From: Wenyingzhuangia sp. 2_MG-2023
GTDB taxonomy: Bacteria; Bacteroidota; Bacteroidia; Flavobacteriales; Flavobacteriaceae
Assembly (NCBI RefSeq): GCF_030548295.1
Contig: NZ_JAUOSB010000002.1
Location: 126,001 to 190,000 of the forward strand
Direction of reading: 5' to 3'
Length of the DNA: 64,000 nucleotides
Position numbers and translations under genes: made by a program. The notes under the pieces were generated by a model that did no database searches, was not told the origin of the DNA, and worked only from the letters and a program-made list of their open reading frames with translations. How positions within the stretch are numbered: position 1 is the first letter of the stretch; every line of letters starts with the position of its first letter. Positions 45,209-53,886 of the stretch are shown piece after piece.

Positions 45209-46087
45209 TTAGTGTTTATTTTGTAATATTATTAGTTGTTCTGCAAAAGATATCCCCAAACGTTTTTGTCCATCTGCATTGTAATGTACATTGTCAGGAT
45301 TCTTAGGATAATCATTCCAAGAAGTATCTGTAGATGTTTTAATAATACCAACTTTAGCATCATCATTTGCAACCTCCTCCATCTCTTTTCTTACTCTAGC
45401 AGCTCCGTTTTCTACACCATATCTTGAATTAATTTGACCAATAACAAAAGGCATTTCTTCTAAATGGAATTCTTTTCTATACAACAATATCAACTTTTTT
45501 AACGTTTCTCCATAAGTATTTGCAGAGACATCTAAAATGGCATCATTTTCTCCTTGCATCCAGGCCATTCCTATAATTTTGTACGGTTGTCCCTTTTTTT
45601 CTAATGCTTTTAAGTTTTTGTGTATTGCCGCTATATGAATCTTACATAGATTCAATTTTTGCTTAAATCCTTTTTCAATCTCTTTAGCTTTATCTTCAGA
45701 CCATTCAGGATTCCAAGCTCCATATAAAGCGGTACCTCCTTGTGCTTTTTTTATCAATAAAAACTCTTGGTTAGGGTGTGCTTCTGCCAGCGTAAGTCCT
45801 ATAAATATTTCTGGCCCAAAACTTTTGGTAAATTGATATTTTTCACTTGGTTTTATTCTAGTGTAAGAAAGTGGTTTTGCCTCTTTTCCACCATCACTTA
45901 ACAACACTCTGTGTTTTATTTTATCTATTCTTACTCTCAGATTAGCATCTAAATTTTCATAATTCCCATGTCCTGCCATATTAGATTGACCCGCTAACAA
46001 AACTACTTGTACTTCTTTTTTTTGAGCAAAACCAAATACCGAAAAAAGAATGTATGAAACCAGAAATAGTAACTTTCTATAAAACAT
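45209..46087 (-). CDS. SASA-type carbohydrate esterase, tandem paralogue
   Basis: A 292-residue secreted esterase (leader to 'FGFAQ'). It has 'LLAGQSNMAGHG' (Ser35), 'WMQGEND', and 'DNVHYNADGQKRLG' as the catalytic Asp-His motif. It is clearly a sister of the downstream gene at 44323, so the two arose by duplication and may prefer different acyl positions. It starts the five-gene operon of two esterases and three sulfatases. The region upstream (46088-46219) has no convincing -7 box, and a hairpin of the gene above ends at 46220. Confidence 0.85.
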   Translation of the reverse strand: MFYRKLLFLVSYILFSVFGFAQKKEVQVVLLAGQSNMAGHGNYENLDANLRVRIDKIKHRVLLSDGGKEAKPLSYTRIKPSEKYQFTKSFGPEIFIGLTLAEAHPNQEFLLIKKAQGGTALYGAWNPEWSEDKAKEIEKGFKQKLNLCKIHIAAIHKNLKALEKKGQPYKIIGMAWMQGENDAILDVSANTYGETLKKLILLYRKEFHLEEMPFVIGQINSRYGVENGAARVRKEMEEVANDDAKVGIIKTSTDTSWNDYPKNPDNVHYNADGQKRLGISFAEQLIILQNKH

Positions 46088-46219
46088 ATCGTTTGTATTT
46101 ATTACAAAGTAAAATAACTTCTTTTATACCTATTACATGTACTCTTGAATCTAATTTTTGTTTTCAGAAGTAAATAAATAGTCTAAAATACTTATCTGTT
46201 TTTTGATTTTAAAAATCAG

Positions 46220-46259
46220 AAACCTACAAATGATTTATTTCAATCACTTGTAGGTTTTC
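46220..46259 (-). terminator. Terminator after GH42-like gene
   Basis: Stem of about 15 bp (AACCTACAAGTGATT with AATCATTTGTAGGTT, one G-U wobble) with a short loop, then a T-rich stretch on the minus strand, 27 nt past the stop at 46287. Confidence 0.75.
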
Positions 46260-46286
46260 AACTAAAAATCAACTCTAAATTCTTTC

Positions 46287-48560
46287 TTATTTTGCTGATA
46301 TTGCTACAAAGTATACTTCATTTGGCTTTAAGGTTGGCCTTGTACTAACTGTTATTCCTTTTAACAAATCGGTACAATTTATCTCTTTAGCTCCTTGCAA
46401 AGTAATCTCTAATTTTGCATCTGTTTTACCAACATTTACAATTGACAAAATATATTTTCCATCTTTATTCTGAATCACTTTCCATGCACATCCTTTTTTA
46501 CCAATACTATTTTCTTCTTTCACAGAAACTTTAGATAACAAGTTTCTCTGTGCTAACAAATCCATAGCTTTGTCTTCTATTTCTTTAGTAGTATTTAGTG
46601 AAATTAATGTTCCATTTCCAGCTTTCAACAAAGTTTTTAAAGGTTCTCCATATTCATTTTTCTTAAAACTCAGTTTGTCAATCAACACAGTTCCTCCATT
46701 GTTTAAATAGTCTTGAACAGCATCAAACTCTGCTTGCGTTACAAATTGAGTTTTATTGATCATCACTACCTCCCAATCTTTATTATTTTGTTTTTTGATG
46801 ATATCTTTGGTCACAAAACCAATAGGAGTTCCGTTAAAATGCAAACCTTCGTACAATTCAAAAACATCGTCCATGTGTTTTTTCTTATTGATAGCTGACG
46901 TTTTAGAATAAAAAATACGTAATAATTTTTTTTGACGTTGCATAGCCATTATTTCTTCTGAATATGCATTCAAATCAATCAAAGTCATTGCCACTTCATT
47001 TGTTACTCTTGGTTGCATGTTATTAGAACCTGCATATCCTTTGTCATTTTGTGCTTTTTTAGAAATGGATCCATCCGCTTCTCTTGGCCAATACCAAATT
47101 TGACTCGCCGTCATTCCGTACGTATGTGCCAACCAAAAAGTAGCTCTGGCATATGCTGGATCTAAATACAAATCTCTTGATTTTACCGTAGACAAATAAT
47201 GTAATTCTGAATTGAAGTTTACTTTGTTAGGACTTACTGACTTCATAAAATCAAACCCCATACACAATTCTCTCCATTCAAATTTGTAATCTTTTTCCCA
47301 TTCTTGTTCTTTTCCCCATAATTTAGAATGTGCAGCTCCAGAATCATTTCCAATAATTCCACTCATATCTGTCAATGCCTCTAAATCTATTCCATGAACT
47401 CTCAAATTGTCTGTCCATAAATTAGGCATAATTTTCAAATGCACTTTTGCCTCTGAATCATTCTTTAAAATCTCAGACTTTAGAAATTTGTACCAATCTG
47501 TAACTCTATCCATATTGAACATAGTCCAATCGTACCATTTTGGAGTTCCTCTCAAACTCATTTCGATTGGAATATCAATAGAAACTGCCTCAAACGATGC
47601 AAAATTAGTTCCCCATAATTGATTCAGTTCCTTTATATTTTTATGTTTTTGAGTTAACCACATCTTAAACTTATCAATAGTATACGCAGAAACAGGTCCC
47701 GATGCCCAAACTTTTTTATCTCCATTTTTCTGAGTATAAAAATGAGGTTCGTTACACAACATGTATCCTAATTTAGAAAAGTTTTTTCCAGCTGTATAAG
47801 GCACAATCCCTCCCAATAATTTTTCCTGAATTTCTCTTGCTCCAGGATTGTCAATATCATAGGCTGTGTAAGTGTCTTCTCTCATTTTAAAATCTTGACC
47901 ATACTCCGCAAGAGCCCATTTAGGCACACTTTTATGATTTAGAAATATAAACCCTAAAGAACCTGTAGTTTTAGAAGTAAGTTCTATCATTTTTTTAGGA
48001 TTGATTGTTCCTTCTTTAGCTATCAAATAAGAAGGTGTAATGAAAAAACCGTCCTGATCTCCGTGATACTCAGTCAATTCAGACGTTTTGGGCTTCCAAG
48101 TATAATCTGCTAAAAAAACGGGCTTCCCTTTGTAAGACAGTTGATCTGCATCTACAGTCACTTTTGTCCAATCAACCATAGGCGAAGGTGCTCTATGTAT
48201 TTCTTTTTTCAAGACTAGACTCAATTCTTGCGTAGCTTGATCTAACATTAGAACCACATCTTTTCTTTCAAAGTCTGGTAATTCTTTGGCTAATTTGTCA
48301 GCTTCATTTTTATAAATAGAAACTAAATTGAATGCTTTGGTATTTGCTTCTGTATTCTTCTCATCCCAATTGGCATATTTCAAAAACACTTCGGCAGTTC
48401 TAACCGTTGTTTTTTCTTTTAAAACATCAATTCCCTTTTTCTCCGCTTTTTTAATCAGCTTTTCTAAGGCTTTAATTTTAATTAATGCCTCTTTTTCTAA
48501 ATCCTGCGCATAGAACTGAACAGAAAATAGGCAAATAAACAAGATGGTTATTTTTTTCAT
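46287..48560 (-). CDS. Clan GH-A glycosidase (GH42/GH167-like), short form
   Basis: A 757-residue secreted enzyme (leader to 'QFYAQ'). Helical region (about 20-120), TIM barrel from about 140 with acid/base E271 in 'CNEPHF' and nucleophile E452 in 'NSELHYL', and a GATase-like domain ('LNNGGTVLIDKLS', near 628). It aligns throughout with the 983-residue enzyme at 17343 but lacks its 'GESC' beta-sandwich and type IX sorting domain. It is therefore probably periplasmic where its sister is surface-exposed. Beta-galactosidase activity on carrageenan oligosaccharides is inferred from GH42/GH167 relatives. It is a single-gene unit flanked by terminators, with a good promoter. Confidence 0.78.
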   Translation of the reverse strand: MKKITILFICLFSVQFYAQDLEKEALIKIKALEKLIKKAEKKGIDVLKEKTTVRTAEVFLKYANWDEKNTEANTKAFNLVSIYKNEADKLAKELPDFERKDVVLMLDQATQELSLVLKKEIHRAPSPMVDWTKVTVDADQLSYKGKPVFLADYTWKPKTSELTEYHGDQDGFFITPSYLIAKEGTINPKKMIELTSKTTGSLGFIFLNHKSVPKWALAEYGQDFKMREDTYTAYDIDNPGAREIQEKLLGGIVPYTAGKNFSKLGYMLCNEPHFYTQKNGDKKVWASGPVSAYTIDKFKMWLTQKHKNIKELNQLWGTNFASFEAVSIDIPIEMSLRGTPKWYDWTMFNMDRVTDWYKFLKSEILKNDSEAKVHLKIMPNLWTDNLRVHGIDLEALTDMSGIIGNDSGAAHSKLWGKEQEWEKDYKFEWRELCMGFDFMKSVSPNKVNFNSELHYLSTVKSRDLYLDPAYARATFWLAHTYGMTASQIWYWPREADGSISKKAQNDKGYAGSNNMQPRVTNEVAMTLIDLNAYSEEIMAMQRQKKLLRIFYSKTSAINKKKHMDDVFELYEGLHFNGTPIGFVTKDIIKKQNNKDWEVVMINKTQFVTQAEFDAVQDYLNNGGTVLIDKLSFKKNEYGEPLKTLLKAGNGTLISLNTTKEIEDKAMDLLAQRNLLSKVSVKEENSIGKKGCAWKVIQNKDGKYILSIVNVGKTDAKLEITLQGAKEINCTDLLKGITVSTRPTLKPNEVYFVAISAK

Positions 48561-48587
48561 TTTGTGAATTATTATTATATATCATTA

Positions 48588-48620
48588 CAAATTTAGGACT
48601 AAAAAAAGCCTTACAACAAA
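48588..48620 (-). promoter_or_regulatory. Promoter of the GH42-like gene
   Basis: On the minus strand TTTG (48620-48617), 21 nt spacer, then TAAATTTG (48595-48588): the best match to the Bacteroidota -33/-7 promoter in this window, 28 nt before the ATG. Confidence 0.6.
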
Positions 48621-48661
48621 CTGAAATACAAACCATAAACCAAAAAGCACTATTTATAAAC

Positions 48662-48695
48662 AAACAAGCACAACTTTGGTTAGTTGTGCTTGTTT
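48662..48695 (-). terminator. Terminator after GH110-like gene at 48715
   Basis: Perfect stem ACAAGCACAACT with AGTTGTGCTTGT around a 6-nt loop, then a modest T tract on the minus strand, 20 nt past the stop. Confidence 0.8.
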
Positions 48696-48714
48696 TGTCT
48701 ATTTATAATTTACT

Positions 48715-50541
48715 TTATTTCTTATAGGTAAATCCCTTATTCCTTTTAACTTTTAAAGTTTGTTTGGTTTTATCATCTACATCAAAGTAATTTGTTACGT
48801 CTCCATCGTACTTATTTTTTGAGATTTCAACATCGTTACAATTCTTTAAATAAAACAAAGCTGCATCTGGGTATTGAGGTTTTTCAGTTGTAGTTTGTTT
48901 GATGGTATTCCCTCTAACAATCAATCCATCCAATCTGTCTGCCCAAATGATGCAATTGTCAAAAGTTTCAATGGTATTGTTTTCAAACAGGATATTTCTA
49001 TCATACAAGGCTGTTTGGTCAAAGGTTTTCCCCAATCTTGGAGATACTTTTAAAATTGCATGTTCTGGAGCACCTCCATAGGCACAATGCACAAATCTGT
49101 TGTTTCTAATTACCACATCTTCTACATTTCCAGATTCAAACCAAAAATAAGTTTCTCCTCTTAACATGATTGACGACATCATAGAAGACAAATCATTATT
49201 TTCTATAATAATTTTTAAAGGAGTTTTGATGATGATATTTCTCGCTCTATGATCACGAATCGTGCATCCTCTCATTGTAAAAACGGGATTCCATGTTTTA
49301 TTTTCAAGTACATCTCCTACTTTTAAGTCTGATGGAATTTCATCTGTAAATGTCAAGTCGGTATACACATCGTTGATGTATTTTGCATTGCTCACAGTGT
49401 TGATTTCTCCTCTACTTGGGTTTGGTGATTTGATGAACCACACTTCATCTCCTTTGTCTGCAAATTTAAAGCCTGTTTGCTCAAAGTGTTCTAATTTTAC
49501 TCTTACCGTATTTTTATTTATAACCTTATTTATGACAACATAGGTTCCATGAACATTGGTACCATCATCTAACATTCCCTCAAAACGAGAATTCTCAATC
49601 AAAATATTTCCTTTACAATTGGCAAAATGAGTTGCATCTGCTATGGTAGAAATTGCCCTATCTGAACCATCTTTGATATAAATTCCTGAGTTTAAAATTT
49701 GAACTCCATCCGTTCTTTCAAACAAAAACCCCATTCCTAATGCATGGTGAATAACAACATGATCAAAAACTACATTTTTAGATTCTGTAACTTGAAATGC
49801 TGGAGCATATCTATTTTGTTCATGCGGACCTTTGGAATGGAAAACAGAACCAACTCTGGGATATTTCTTCATATTCTCATCATAAATACGTAAAACACCA
49901 TCTTTTTTTCGTTCTACTTTATTAGGCCTTAAAGACATATCCCAAGCTCCATAAGCAACTTGTTTGGTGTCTTTATCAAAAGCCAACGTACTTCCCAAAG
50001 AAGCAAAATGAAAGTCATCAACATTTGGAAAATAAATACGTCCTTTGTTCAATTTCCAAGAATATCCTTTTGTGTATGGTTTCATTTCAAACCAATGTTC
50101 TTTTTCATTTACCGCAGTAATATCTCCTTGAAAACTAAAAGGTATGTCCCAATCAATAGTTATATTTTTTACAGATATTTTTTTACAGTTGTTGAACTGA
50201 AAAGGTTCTACTTGTCCATGAAAAATAAACTCAGCTCCATTTCCTTCTACTTCAACAGAGTCAAAGTCAGATAATAAAAAAATGATTTTTTTCAATCCAT
50301 TACCGTGATTCGTTATAAAAGAAAATTGCTCTTTTGCATAATCTGGTAAAAATCTATAAGTAGCTTTTGAAAAAACAAGCTTTATATCTTTGTCTTTTGC
50401 ATTTTCTATAGCATTTCTCACCACGGTAGTCATGTCTTCTTTACCTGGTTTTATTTCTATAATTTCTTTAGCATTTACTTGTATAGCAAATACCATACAT
50501 AAAAATAAAATTATTCTATTATTTCTATCCATCTGTTTCAT
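48715..50541 (-). CDS. GH110-like alpha-1,3-galactosidase
   Basis: A 608-residue secreted enzyme; an ATG three codons in (50532) is an alternative start. Leader to 'IQVNA'. GH110 pattern: 'VEGNGAEFIFHGQ' near 105, 'ITIDWDIPFSFQ', 'ADATHF' near 300, 'MLDDGTNVHG' near 325, and beta-helix repeats to the end. It is about the same length as the copies at 1 and 8947 but more distant from them, so the three may split the work among differently substituted alpha-1,3-galactosides. It lies 19 nt after the unknown gene at 50561, in one operon. Function follows the family; the substrate is inferred. Confidence 0.86.
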   Translation of the reverse strand: MKQMDRNNRIILFLCMVFAIQVNAKEIIEIKPGKEDMTTVVRNAIENAKDKDIKLVFSKATYRFLPDYAKEQFSFITNHGNGLKKIIFLLSDFDSVEVEGNGAEFIFHGQVEPFQFNNCKKISVKNITIDWDIPFSFQGDITAVNEKEHWFEMKPYTKGYSWKLNKGRIYFPNVDDFHFASLGSTLAFDKDTKQVAYGAWDMSLRPNKVERKKDGVLRIYDENMKKYPRVGSVFHSKGPHEQNRYAPAFQVTESKNVVFDHVVIHHALGMGFLFERTDGVQILNSGIYIKDGSDRAISTIADATHFANCKGNILIENSRFEGMLDDGTNVHGTYVVINKVINKNTVRVKLEHFEQTGFKFADKGDEVWFIKSPNPSRGEINTVSNAKYINDVYTDLTFTDEIPSDLKVGDVLENKTWNPVFTMRGCTIRDHRARNIIIKTPLKIIIENNDLSSMMSSIMLRGETYFWFESGNVEDVVIRNNRFVHCAYGGAPEHAILKVSPRLGKTFDQTALYDRNILFENNTIETFDNCIIWADRLDGLIVRGNTIKQTTTEKPQYPDAALFYLKNCNDVEISKNKYDGDVTNYFDVDDKTKQTLKVKRNKGFTYKK

Positions 50542-50560
50542 TTACTTTCTATTAATTGAT

Positions 50561-51751
50561 CTATAATTTTTCTAAATTCTTCTTTTTAAACTTCTTTAAA
50601 ATTTTCTTTTGTTTTTTAGTCAACACTTGTTCTTGGTTGGATAAAAACCAAAAAGCTCTTCTTGCTATTAAAAAATTATCTGCTTTTAACAAGGGCATCA
50701 ACTCCTCTAAAAGTGTATTAGACGTATATTGATTTCTTTGCAATAAGGATAAAAACATTTCCAATTCTTGATAACTAAAATCTCCTATTTTCTTACTCAG
50801 TGTATCATAATAATCTTTATTATTTCCTTTTTTTGTTTTAGAAACTGAATTTAAACATGCCACTCTTTTCTTATAACTTCCTTTTTCAAAAAGAGTTGTA
50901 ATTGCAGAATAATAAACATCTTTAGGTAGCTGCTCTATATATTCTAAAGCCATTTTAAACACAGCATATTCTCCCAATATTGCTTCAGACTCTAGCTCTA
51001 AAACAGTCACCGAATCATAAGCTTTTTTCTGAATCAATTTTTCTATTGCAAACTCCTTGTACGCAATATTTTTATCAGCCAAATAATTCTCTCTTAACTG
51101 TTTTGCCGATAAGTATTGACTCGTAATGTCTCTAATTTCAGAAACCATACCTCCGTTTGCCCAATGCCATAATGTATAACAAGTCCACACAGCTCCTTCT
51201 ACTGTTTCTTCTGGACGTACACTTGAAGTTGCTCCAGAAACAGCATCCACATCAACATTTCCGTGATCTATAAAATCGCTAGTTACCAACTCATCTTTAA
51301 AAACAGATTTTAATTCTGAATCTTTATTCTTTAAAATTTTTTCTAATTTTATATAATCTTGTTTGGTAAAAGGAGCTCCTTCTTTCTTCTCCAATCCTTC
51401 GTCATCTTGTAATTTGTATGTAGTGTATCTTCCCAATTCATCCCAATACATTCTTACCACTACTACTTTACATACATTTTCTCCGCAGTTTACAGAATCT
51501 ACATCTAAATAAAATTGTTTGGTTCCATCTTCTAATACTTCTTCTACCAGATAACAATCTATTGGTTTTAATTTATCGATCGCTGGATGAATTACAGATA
51601 CAGTATGTGTGATTTTAACCTCATTTGGTGGAGTACTAGCCTGCAAACCAAAAAAAACAAGTCCCAACAATACAAAACCTACAATCTTTACCCCTAAAGA
51701 TTGTATTTTGCCTTCTTGAACAAACTCTATTTTTTGATTTTTTATTTTCAT
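50561..51751 (-). CDS. Secreted protein of unknown function with an SGAT motif
   Basis: The frame opens with a TTG at 51757; I start at the ATG at 51751 (396 residues). One hydrophobic segment near residue 25 serves as leader. The N-terminal half holds 'DVDAVSGATSS' (near 180), which looks like the Dx(x)SGAT motif on which flavin transferase ApbE attaches FMN, but the rest does not show a clear FMN-binding domain to me. It also has 'CGENVCK', a cysteine pair near 85. The second half is helical with HEAT-like repeats ('LLKADNFLIARRAFWFLSN'). I do not recognise the family. It is the first gene of an operon with the GH110-like gene, suggesting a link to alpha-galactoside processing, possibly redox. 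Confidence 0.6.
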   Translation of the reverse strand: MKIKNQKIEFVQEGKIQSLGVKIVGFVLLGLVFFGLQASTPPNEVKITHTVSVIHPAIDKLKPIDCYLVEEVLEDGTKQFYLDVDSVNCGENVCKVVVVRMYWDELGRYTTYKLQDDEGLEKKEGAPFTKQDYIKLEKILKNKDSELKSVFKDELVTSDFIDHGNVDVDAVSGATSSVRPEETVEGAVWTCYTLWHWANGGMVSEIRDITSQYLSAKQLRENYLADKNIAYKEFAIEKLIQKKAYDSVTVLELESEAILGEYAVFKMALEYIEQLPKDVYYSAITTLFEKGSYKKRVACLNSVSKTKKGNNKDYYDTLSKKIGDFSYQELEMFLSLLQRNQYTSNTLLEELMPLLKADNFLIARRAFWFLSNQEQVLTKKQKKILKKFKKKNLEKL

Positions 51752-51801
51752 TATCAATCTATTACAGTTGTATTATTTATCACCAAAATCAACCATAAAA
51801 A

Positions 51802-51817
51802 TGACAAATATTTGTCA
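51802..51817. promoter_or_regulatory. Perfect 16-bp palindrome upstream of the unknown gene
   Basis: TGACAAATATTTGTCA is fully self-complementary and lies 51 nt before the ATG at 51751, followed by a second small palindrome (TAAGGTTATTACCTTA, about 51825-51840). Such symmetry suits a dimeric regulator. No family can be assigned. Confidence 0.4.
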
Positions 51818-51915
51818 CTTCAAACTAAGGTTATTACCTTATTAGCAAGCCATAACCTACCAAAAACAACACTTTTTAAACATTATTCACACAAACTAAA
51901 AACAATGAATTATAA

Positions 51916-53874
51916 TTAAGACTCATAACAACGAACCTCAAACAACTTAACTGTTTTTGCACCGTAAGTTTCCTTTAAATTAATTCTGATAGCAGTTGTT
52001 CTCACTTGGTCAAAATCAAACTTTATCAAACGAGTTATATTTCTATCCTTTTCACCCACTTTCACCCAAACACCATTTACTCTTACTTCCAAATCCAACT
52101 CTTTCATCAATTCTGGTGGAACTGTGGTAATGAAACTTTTTTTCAACCAATCTGACAAAGGTTGTTTACGCATGGTGATATTTTTATGCAAATTGGTATC
52201 GCACTTAATTTCTACTTTAGACAATTTAATTGGAGTTTCCCATTCCATTTGAAACGTAGCTGGAACACCTTCAGACTGCCAATGATTAATTTCACCATCA
52301 ATATCCCTAGAAATTCCATTAATCACATTTTTTGCATTTCCAGATTTTGTAGAAGAGCCAAAAATTGCACTCGATTTTCTTGACAAATCTTTAGGGTCGT
52401 TGGCAATTACATTTGGAATATAAACATCATCTCGCATTAACATTTCTTGCAATTGCTTAATATGCTTATTCTTTACTTCTCTAGGAAGAATTCCTTTAGT
52501 TACACATATAGTAGCTGCCGTTCCAACCGCTTGCCCCATTAGTGCACAAGTTCCCTGAATTCTTGTTGACGACAATGCAATGTGAGTCAAACTTGCATTA
52601 CGTCCAGCAAACATTAAATTGCTAATATTTTTAGAATACAAACTACTAAAAGGTACTTCGTAAACAGTTTTGAATTTTTCATGAAAAAAACTTGGTCTTT
52701 CCTTTATGTCTAAAATTCCTCCAGGATTGTGCTCATCTAAAGACCAACCGCCATAACCAATGGCATCTTCAAAATGTCTATGACCTGTCAAATCTGTTTC
52801 AGACAACATGTGATCTCCTATAAAACGACGAGATTCTCTACGACCTGGCAAAGAGCCCACCCATTCTAAAGCATAATTTTCTGAATCTGGAAATTTCCCT
52901 GAGTTTTTGATATAATCCCAAACTCCATGCAAATACCCCATCAAATCATGTCTGTTGTCTTCTTGTACATCAATAATGTCATGATCACTCCCCAATTCTA
53001 CCCACCAATATCCATCTAAATAATTATTTATTTTTCTTTCATGATTGGCATTGTCTCCATCGTATTTTTTTACAAATGTTGGTGGTGTGTACGGCATTGG
53101 TCTACCGTGATCTTTTCCTTGTAACAAAATAGAAGCTCCCATTTGCCAACCATCTGGTTGATCTGGAGCATATTTTTCATTGAACTCTGCTTTTCCTTCT
53201 CGTCCTGTTCTATATAAAGCTCCTGCTTTTGCAGCCATCAATCCATCACCAGAACAATCAATAAAAACAGCTCCTTTTATGGTAAACTCTGTTTCTGTAG
53301 TCAATTGCCAACAACGAGCAGCTACTATTTTAGTTCCGTCCATTTCAGCATCAATTGCCTGTGTATTTAACATCACAGTTAAATTGGGCTCTCTAACCAC
53401 ATAATCATACACTATATGATCCCAAACAGGATAAGATTCTTGTGGATTGTACAACCTATTTTCTAACATTAGTTCTTCTACAATTCCTGTTTCACGCTCT
53501 GCCAAACCCGTTGCCAAACGATTCACTCCGTTTAGAGTTACTCTAATTTCACTTGATGCATTTCCTCCCAACACAGGGCGATCGTTGATCAAAACTGTTT
53601 TAGCTCCATTTCTAGCCGAAGCCACTGCTGCAGAAATACCTGCCACACCTGCTCCAACAACCACTACATCATACACTTCTGTCTTTTTTCTGTCTGGATT
53701 CGGAACTTTTTTCCCCGTACTCAATTGATGCCATTGTTCATCACCCTCAATTGTATTTCCCTTGTTTACTTCTTCTGCAACACCATCTAAAGTTTTGCAT
53801 GAAACTGCTAATGGAAATACACTAGATGCTACAGCTACACCTGTTACGTTTTTAATAAAATTTCTTCTTTTCAT
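51916..53874 (-). CDS. FAD-dependent oxidoreductase with C-terminal discoidin-like domain
   Basis: A 652-residue secreted protein with an RR-containing leader and a possible lipobox ('AVSCK', cysteine 26). The Rossmann motif 'VVVGAGVAGISAA' is at about 71, followed by 'LGGNASSEIRVTLNG', 'GLMAAKAGALYRTG' and 'NLMFAGRNASLTHIALSSTRIQGTCALMGQAVGTAA', typical of the FAD_oxidored group seen in polysaccharide loci. Residues about 515-652 resemble an F5/8-type C (discoidin, CBM32-like) sandwich. It may oxidise a sugar hydroxyl or bind glycans at the surface. It follows a sulfatase by 12 nt, so it belongs to the same task. A DUF1080 protein that could handle 3-keto sugars lies at 12641. Substrate not known. 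Confidence 0.75.
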   Translation of the reverse strand: MKRRNFIKNVTGVAVASSVFPLAVSCKTLDGVAEEVNKGNTIEGDEQWHQLSTGKKVPNPDRKKTEVYDVVVVGAGVAGISAAVASARNGAKTVLINDRPVLGGNASSEIRVTLNGVNRLATGLAERETGIVEELMLENRLYNPQESYPVWDHIVYDYVVREPNLTVMLNTQAIDAEMDGTKIVAARCWQLTTETEFTIKGAVFIDCSGDGLMAAKAGALYRTGREGKAEFNEKYAPDQPDGWQMGASILLQGKDHGRPMPYTPPTFVKKYDGDNANHERKINNYLDGYWWVELGSDHDIIDVQEDNRHDLMGYLHGVWDYIKNSGKFPDSENYALEWVGSLPGRRESRRFIGDHMLSETDLTGHRHFEDAIGYGGWSLDEHNPGGILDIKERPSFFHEKFKTVYEVPFSSLYSKNISNLMFAGRNASLTHIALSSTRIQGTCALMGQAVGTAATICVTKGILPREVKNKHIKQLQEMLMRDDVYIPNVIANDPKDLSRKSSAIFGSSTKSGNAKNVINGISRDIDGEINHWQSEGVPATFQMEWETPIKLSKVEIKCDTNLHKNITMRKQPLSDWLKKSFITTVPPELMKELDLEVRVNGVWVKVGEKDRNITRLIKFDFDQVRTTAIRINLKETYGAKTVKLFEVRCYES

Positions 53875-53886
53875 TTTTTGATCGTA

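Noticed and set aside
44323-46087. Sialic acid use locus
   Set aside because: No sialidase, aldolase or epimerase is present; SASA esterases act on other acetylated sugars too.
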